From the NCBI RefSeq assembly GCF_964204865.1, contig NC_135256.1, forward strand, positions 23,650,703 to 23,714,702: DNA of 64,000 nt, given 5' to 3'. Positions 62,726-64,000 of the stretch are shown piece by piece (the stretch's first letter is position 1; each line of letters begins with the position of its first letter). Under the pieces are notes generated by a model that worked only from the letters and a program-made list of their open reading frames with translations, did no database searches and was not told the origin of the DNA. Origin of the DNA: Styela clava. Its lineage: Eukaryota > Chordata > Ascidiacea > Stolidobranchia > Styelidae. The translations under genes and the position numbers were made by a program.

Positions 62726-63066
62726 TAGGATAGGATAGGATTTACATATTTATCCCGGGGGAAAGGAAAGCCGATAAGATGGCTTATCCATATGGCGAAC
62801 CACGGCCTCTCGTCCAGTTACCATTCCAAGTCGGGTATGATATTAGTTATATTGTTTGTTTTCGGAAGCATGGACTTGGTGGTGGAGGAAGCCGTAACCG
62901 ACCAGCGGTTACGTGAGCCACCCAACGACGGCGAGGAGTCCAGCAATCCTCTCGCACATAACCATCCCTGCATGGGATTCGAACCTGCGAACCCACGCAG
63001 AGTAATTAGAGGTGCGGTGGCGAGCGTATTCCTAACGCATAGCCCGTTGAGCCACACCGCCGCACT
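62726..63066 (-). mobile_element. Full-length tRNA-derived SINE
   Basis: On the minus strand it starts GTGCGGCGGTGTGGCTCAAC with an A box (TGGCTCAACGG, 63044-63054) and a B box (GGTTCGAATCCC, 62974-62985) at tRNA-like spacing. The body contains GGATTGCTGGACTCC and CACCAAGTCCATGC. The tail ends in (TATCC)n at 62726-62745. It is about 340 bp, lies inside or upstream of the TMEM45-like gene in the same sense, and is the best reference copy in the window. Confidence 0.88.
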
Positions 63067-63119
63067 GGTAATTATCAGTGTTTAACACCATATGTTTATA
63101 CAAAATAATTATCATATAT

Positions 63120-64000
63120 CAGTGGTTCCCAACCGCCGGTCCGCGGACCGGAAGCTTTTTTGCCGGTCCGCGAGAAATTTTGTTTTTATGCCGTCTCAAT
63201 CCCTTTACCGTAGGTTGCGTTGGTTTATTACGCAATTTCTCTTCCGCCGTCATATTGCGACGTTATTCGCGACATCGTGGCGCCGAGTAATCACACTTTT
63301 CGCTTTTTCTTCTTCGATTCATCGCGAATGCGCTCCATCAAATCTCGCAAGGTTCAGAAACCTAAAAATCGGCACGCGTGCTTTTTCTGTTCTGCGTGCT
63401 TATCGTGATTAATATGATCATCCATATAAAACGTTATGCATATTTCTTTGTTCAAACCAGAAAACAGTCAAGGACAGTATAATATTTCAATATGATATGA
63501 ACTTGTTGCGATCCTGCAGGTGATCACGGGACGCGCAAAACAGCGTGGGCGCAGAGATCTTTTTCAGTATTTTGAGCTTGGTAGCGACGACTTTGTCATT
63601 GTATTGTAAACTCATTCCGTTTGAGGCATCGATCAAGTGCAGAGGGATTAATATGATAAACCCGATGAAAAAGAAACCTCTTGATTAAAATTGTGACTCT
63701 ACCTTACAGTCCAGATTTAAAAAAGAATCACTGTCATAATTTTGGATATCTCTTGATAACGAATACCCATCGCTAAGTAATCGAGCAATCAAACTCTTGT
63801 TCGTATTATCAACCAGTTACTACACATTTCAAAAAACATTTTCATCACTAGCTTTAATTAAAACGAAGCAAAGAAATCGGCTGCACACCGCTGCAGAGCT
63901 ACGTTTTGCAGAAACTTCTTTGAGGCCTCGTTTGCAATCGTGCATCGGAAACGAAACAGCAGCAAAATTCTCACGAGAGTTTGTACATTATTTGGCATTT
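63120..64000 (+). mobile_element. Left end of a hAT element running toward the window edge
   Basis: It begins CAGTGGTTCCCAACC, then GCCGGTCCGCGGACCGG, a hAT terminus with GC-rich subterminal palindromes. No matching right end occurs before 64000, so it continues beyond or is truncated. The end coordinate is the window limit. The frame at 63092-63412 is arginine-rich and shows no transposase motif. Confidence 0.55.

Noticed and set aside
62974..62985. tRNA gene suggested by the GGTTCGAATCCC B box
   Set aside because: The A and B boxes belong to a 340-bp repeat with a (TATCC)n tail that recurs at 47.5 kb. No cloverleaf acceptor stem closes, so it is a SINE.
1..64000. CRISPR arrays, operons, bacterial ribosome binding sites
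   Set aside because: Genes have spliced exons and animal families throughout. No regularly spaced direct repeats were seen, so prokaryotic features do not apply.

Overview
This window is animal nuclear DNA. It is AT-rich, with GT-AG introns and tRNA-derived SINEs, and most of its repeats are DNA transposons. Five genes can be assembled exon by exon or nearly so, and a sixth is cut by the window. From left to right they are FAF2/UBXD8 (+), an insulin receptor substrate IRS (+), TRAPPC4 (+), GPALPP1 (+), the N-terminal exons of YEATS2 (+), and the two C-terminal exons of a TMEM45-family membrane protein (-). A single IRS with a PH exon and one long exon for PTB and tail fits a non-vertebrate animal. 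An invertebrate deuterostome such as a tunicate is my best guess, but the sequence alone does not fix the phylum.

Layout. 1-0.66 kb: end of a transposon and the FAF2 upstream region. 0.67-6.7 kb: FAF2 in ten coding exons, with two hAT-like insertions in its introns. 6.7-12.5 kb: intergenic, with one small TA-flanked inverted-repeat element. 12.5-21.8 kb: IRS in two coding exons around a 6.3 kb intron. 22.5-48.3 kb: no host gene recognised, and heavily colonised by hAT transposons, MITEs and a SINE. 48.3-50.8 kb: TRAPPC4 in four exons. 52.1-55.2 kb: GPALPP1 in seven exons. 55.7-58.3 kb: first three coding exons of YEATS2. 58.3-62 kb: three hAT elements nested inside one another. 62.0-62.6 kb: TMEM45-like exons on the minus strand, followed by a full SINE and the start of another hAT element.

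The genes do not form a pathway. They are housekeeping or signalling genes: ER-associated degradation, insulin signalling, vesicle tethering, a nuclear protein of unclear role, an acetyltransferase-complex subunit, and a membrane protein. The most informative material is the mobile DNA. Seven hAT insertions have perfect 8-bp target duplications and one has a decayed duplication. Insertions nest up to three deep. Two copies of one element serve as each other's empty site. One MITE family makes perfect 9-bp duplications at three separate insertions.
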